DNA from: Maribacter sp.
GTDB taxonomy: Bacteria; Bacteroidota; Bacteroidia; Flavobacteriales; Flavobacteriaceae
Direction of reading: 5' to 3'
DNA length: 6,944 nt
NCBI GenBank assembly: GCA_003232155.1
Contig: QILY01000243.1
Location: 1 to 6,944, forward strand
Shown here: positions 5,276-6,944 of the stretch, piece after piece
Numbering within the stretch: position 1 is the first letter of the stretch
Layout: each line of letters starts with the position of its first letter
Made by a program: the position numbers and the translations under genes
The notes under the pieces: model-generated
Told to the model about the DNA's origin: nothing
Seen by the model: only the letters and a program-made list of their open reading frames with translations
The model's database searches: none

Positions 5276-6944
5276 TTACATACGTTGGGGTACTTCAATA
5301 CCCAAAAGTTTGAAACCTGATTCGATTACCTCAGCTACTTTTCTTGACAACTGAACACGAAGTATCTTGTTTTGTTCATCTACTTCACCAAGAATAGATA
5401 CTTGTTGGTAAAAAGAATTGAATTCTTTCACCAGATCATACACATAGTTTGCTATCAAAGCGGGGCTATAATTCTCAGCGGCCAATTGAATGGTTTCAGG
5501 AAACTGTTGCAGTTGTTTTATAAGTTCTTTCTCTTTAGCATGAAGCTCTTCGACTGCGCTCAGGGTGACAGTTGTACCAGAATCAAAATCAGCCTTTCTT
5601 AAGATAGATTGAATACGAGCGTAGGCATATTGAATAAATGGCCCAGTATTACCTTGAAAATCAACTGATTCTTCGGGGTTGAATAAAATTCGTTTTTTAG
5701 GGTCTACTTTTAAAATATAGTACTTCAAAGCCCCAAGGCCGATCATTTTATATAGTTCCTGCTTTTCATCAGTAGAATACTCTTCTAGCTTGCCCAATTC
5801 CTCTGATATAGTAGCTGCGGTTTGGGTCATATCATTCATGAGATCATCGGCATCAACAACAGTACCTTCCCTACTCTTCATTTTTCCGCTAGGCAAATCT
5901 ACCATTCCGTAACTCAGGTGATATAATTGTTCGGCCCATGAAAAGCCTAGTTTTTTAAGAATCAAAAACAACACTTTAAAGTGATAATCTTGCTCATTAC
6001 CTACGGTATAGACCATTCCGTTTATATCAGCATAGTCCTTTACACGTTGAATGGCCGTACCAATATCTTGGGTCATATAAACCGCTGTACCATCAGAGCG
6101 GAGAACAATCTTCTCATCTAGCCCTTCGTTGGTAAGATCTATCCAAACGCTGCCATCTTCTTTTTTATAGAAAACACCTTTTTTAATTCCATCAGCAACT
6201 ACGTCTTTACCCAATAAATAGGTGTCACTTTCGTAATATAGTTTATCAAAATCAACACCCATATTTTTATAGGTTTCATCAAAGCCTTTGTACACCCAAC
6301 TGTTCATTGTTTTCCAAAGGGATACTACCTCATCATCACCAGCTTCCCATTTTTGAAGCATTTGTTGTGCATCTAATAAAATTAGCGCTTCTTTTTTGGC
6401 TACTTTTTCATCAATACCACTGGCAACCATTGTGGCTATTTCTTCTTTGTAAGCTTTATCAAAAGCCACATAGTAATTACCCACCAATTTATCACCTTTC
6501 AAGCCGGTATTTTCTGGTGTTTCGCCTTTACCGAATTTCTGCCAGGCCAACATACTTTTACAAATATGTATGCCCCTATCATTGATTATTTGGGTTTTGT
6601 ATACTTTTTTACCCGAAGCTTTTAAAATTTCTGCAACGGAATATCCCAATAAATTATTTCGAACATGTCCTAAGTGCAAAGGTTTATTGGTATTAGGCGA
6701 TGAATATTCAACCATTACGGCATCATCGGCACTTTCTTTTACCAATCCGTAATCGGACTTATCTTTTATCCCGTTGAAAAAATCAAGATAAAAGGTATCG
6801 CTAATGACAATATTCAAAAACCCTTTGATCACATTATAGCCCGAAACCTCGGTTACTTCTTTTTCTAAAAAAGCACCTACTTGCTCACCTATCTGCACAG
6901 GATTACCTTTTACAAATCGCAGCATAGGGAATACCACTACCGTG
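5276..6944 (-). CDS. argS: Arginyl-tRNA synthetase, N-terminus outside the window
   Basis: This class I aminoacyl-tRNA synthetase attaches arginine to tRNA-Arg in the cytoplasm, using ATP. The window holds 555 codons; the reading frame runs off the right edge, and roughly 35-45 N-terminal residues are missing compared with full-length flavobacterial ArgS. Counting from the first complete codon (Thr, 6943-6941), the HIGH-type signature is HLGH at 90-93 within EYSSPNTNKPLHLGHVRNN. The KMSKS-type loop is KMKS at 354-357 within SGKMKSREGTVVDADDL. The C-terminal DALR anticodon-binding domain starts near IQYAYARIQSILRKA (437-451) and ends at LLGIEVPQRM. GTG at 6937-6935 is an internal valine, not the start: the upstream codons are in frame, and TVVVFPMLRF fits the conserved core. 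Residues 459-466 (VTLSAVEE) are encoded by an interspersed-repeat-like sequence described separately. A hairpin follows the stop codon, then the peptidase gene. Confidence 0.97.
   Translation of the reverse strand, partial: TVVVFPMLRFVKGNPVQIGEQVGAFLEKEVTEVSGYNVIKGFLNIVISDTFYLDFFNGIKDKSDYGLVKESADDAVMVEYSSPNTNKPLHLGHVRNNLLGYSVAEILKASGKKVYKTQIINDRGIHICKSMLAWQKFGKGETPENTGLKGDKLVGNYYVAFDKAYKEEIATMVASGIDEKVAKKEALILLDAQQMLQKWEAGDDEVVSLWKTMNSWVYKGFDETYKNMGVDFDKLYYESDTYLLGKDVVADGIKKGVFYKKEDGSVWIDLTNEGLDEKIVLRSDGTAVYMTQDIGTAIQRVKDYADINGMVYTVGNEQDYHFKVLFLILKKLGFSWAEQLYHLSYGMVDLPSGKMKSREGTVVDADDLMNDMTQTAATISEELGKLEEYSTDEKQELYKMIGLGALKYYILKVDPKKRILFNPEESVDFQGNTGPFIQYAYARIQSILRKADFDSGTTVTLSAVEELHAKEKELIKQLQQFPETIQLAAENYSPALIANYVYDLVKEFNSFYQQVSILGEVDEQNKILRVQLSRKVAEVIESGFKLLGIEVPQRM
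5546..5570 (-). repeat. Interspersed-repeat-like sequence inside argS
   Basis: The plus strand reads TTCGACTGCGCTCAGGGTGA at 5549-5568, and the minus strand TCACCCTGAGCGCAGTCGAA. It is clearly more G+C-rich than the surrounding A+T-rich gene. From memory it matches a short dispersed element found in many copies, mostly between genes, in Flavobacteriia and other bacteria (form CCTGAGCGnAGTCGAAG). Here it is translated in frame as VTLSAVEE, in the variable loop after the first helix of the anticodon-binding domain. Identity with a dispersed repeat is recalled, not searched, and only one copy is present in this window. Confidence 0.55.

Noticed and set aside
6935..6937. GTG as the start codon of argS
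   Set aside because: The frame continues to the window edge, and the residues before it (Thr-Val) fit the conserved TVVVFPM segment, so it is an internal valine of a gene cut by the window.

Overview
The window is A+T-rich DNA from a member of the Bacteroidota, most likely a Flavobacteriia (Flavobacteriaceae-like) organism. The evidence is a perfect match to the Bacteroidota -7 promoter element (TAnnTTTG), a FecI/FecR/TonB-receptor cell-surface signalling cassette with the domain order typical of this phylum, and an arginyl-tRNA synthetase that reads like flavobacterial ArgS. These assignments come from recognising motifs in the sequence; no database search was made.

Layout. Bases 1-87 are a leader with an inverted repeat and a promoter. 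Bases 88-618 (+) encode an ECF sigma factor. Bases 616-847 are a 33-unit tandem array of a 7-bp repeat whose first unit contains the sigma gene's stop codon. Bases 848-937 hold a hairpin and T-run leader. Bases 938-1852 (+) encode a FecR-type membrane anti-sigma factor, overlapped by a TonB-dependent outer-membrane receptor ending at 4388 (+). That receptor ends tail-to-tail, with an 11-bp overlap, against a membrane-anchored M90/MtfA-like zinc peptidase (4378-5196, -). A hairpin then follows the stop codon of argS (5276-6944, -), whose N-terminus lies outside the window.

How the genes work together. The first three genes form a standard trans-envelope signalling unit. Ligand binding by the receptor is relayed from its N-terminal STN domain in the periplasm to the periplasmic part of the anti-sigma factor, which frees or activates the sigma factor to transcribe the receptor operon. 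No SusD-like lipoprotein, glycoside hydrolase or siderophore gene is visible, so the ligand cannot be read from the context. The peptidase and argS lie on the other strand and probably form a separate unit.

The least ordinary features are the heptamer array placed exactly between sigma and anti-sigma genes, a possible attenuator just after it, and a G+C-rich interspersed-repeat-like sequence read in frame inside argS. The genes themselves belong to known families; I see no convincing new enzymatic or defence system.
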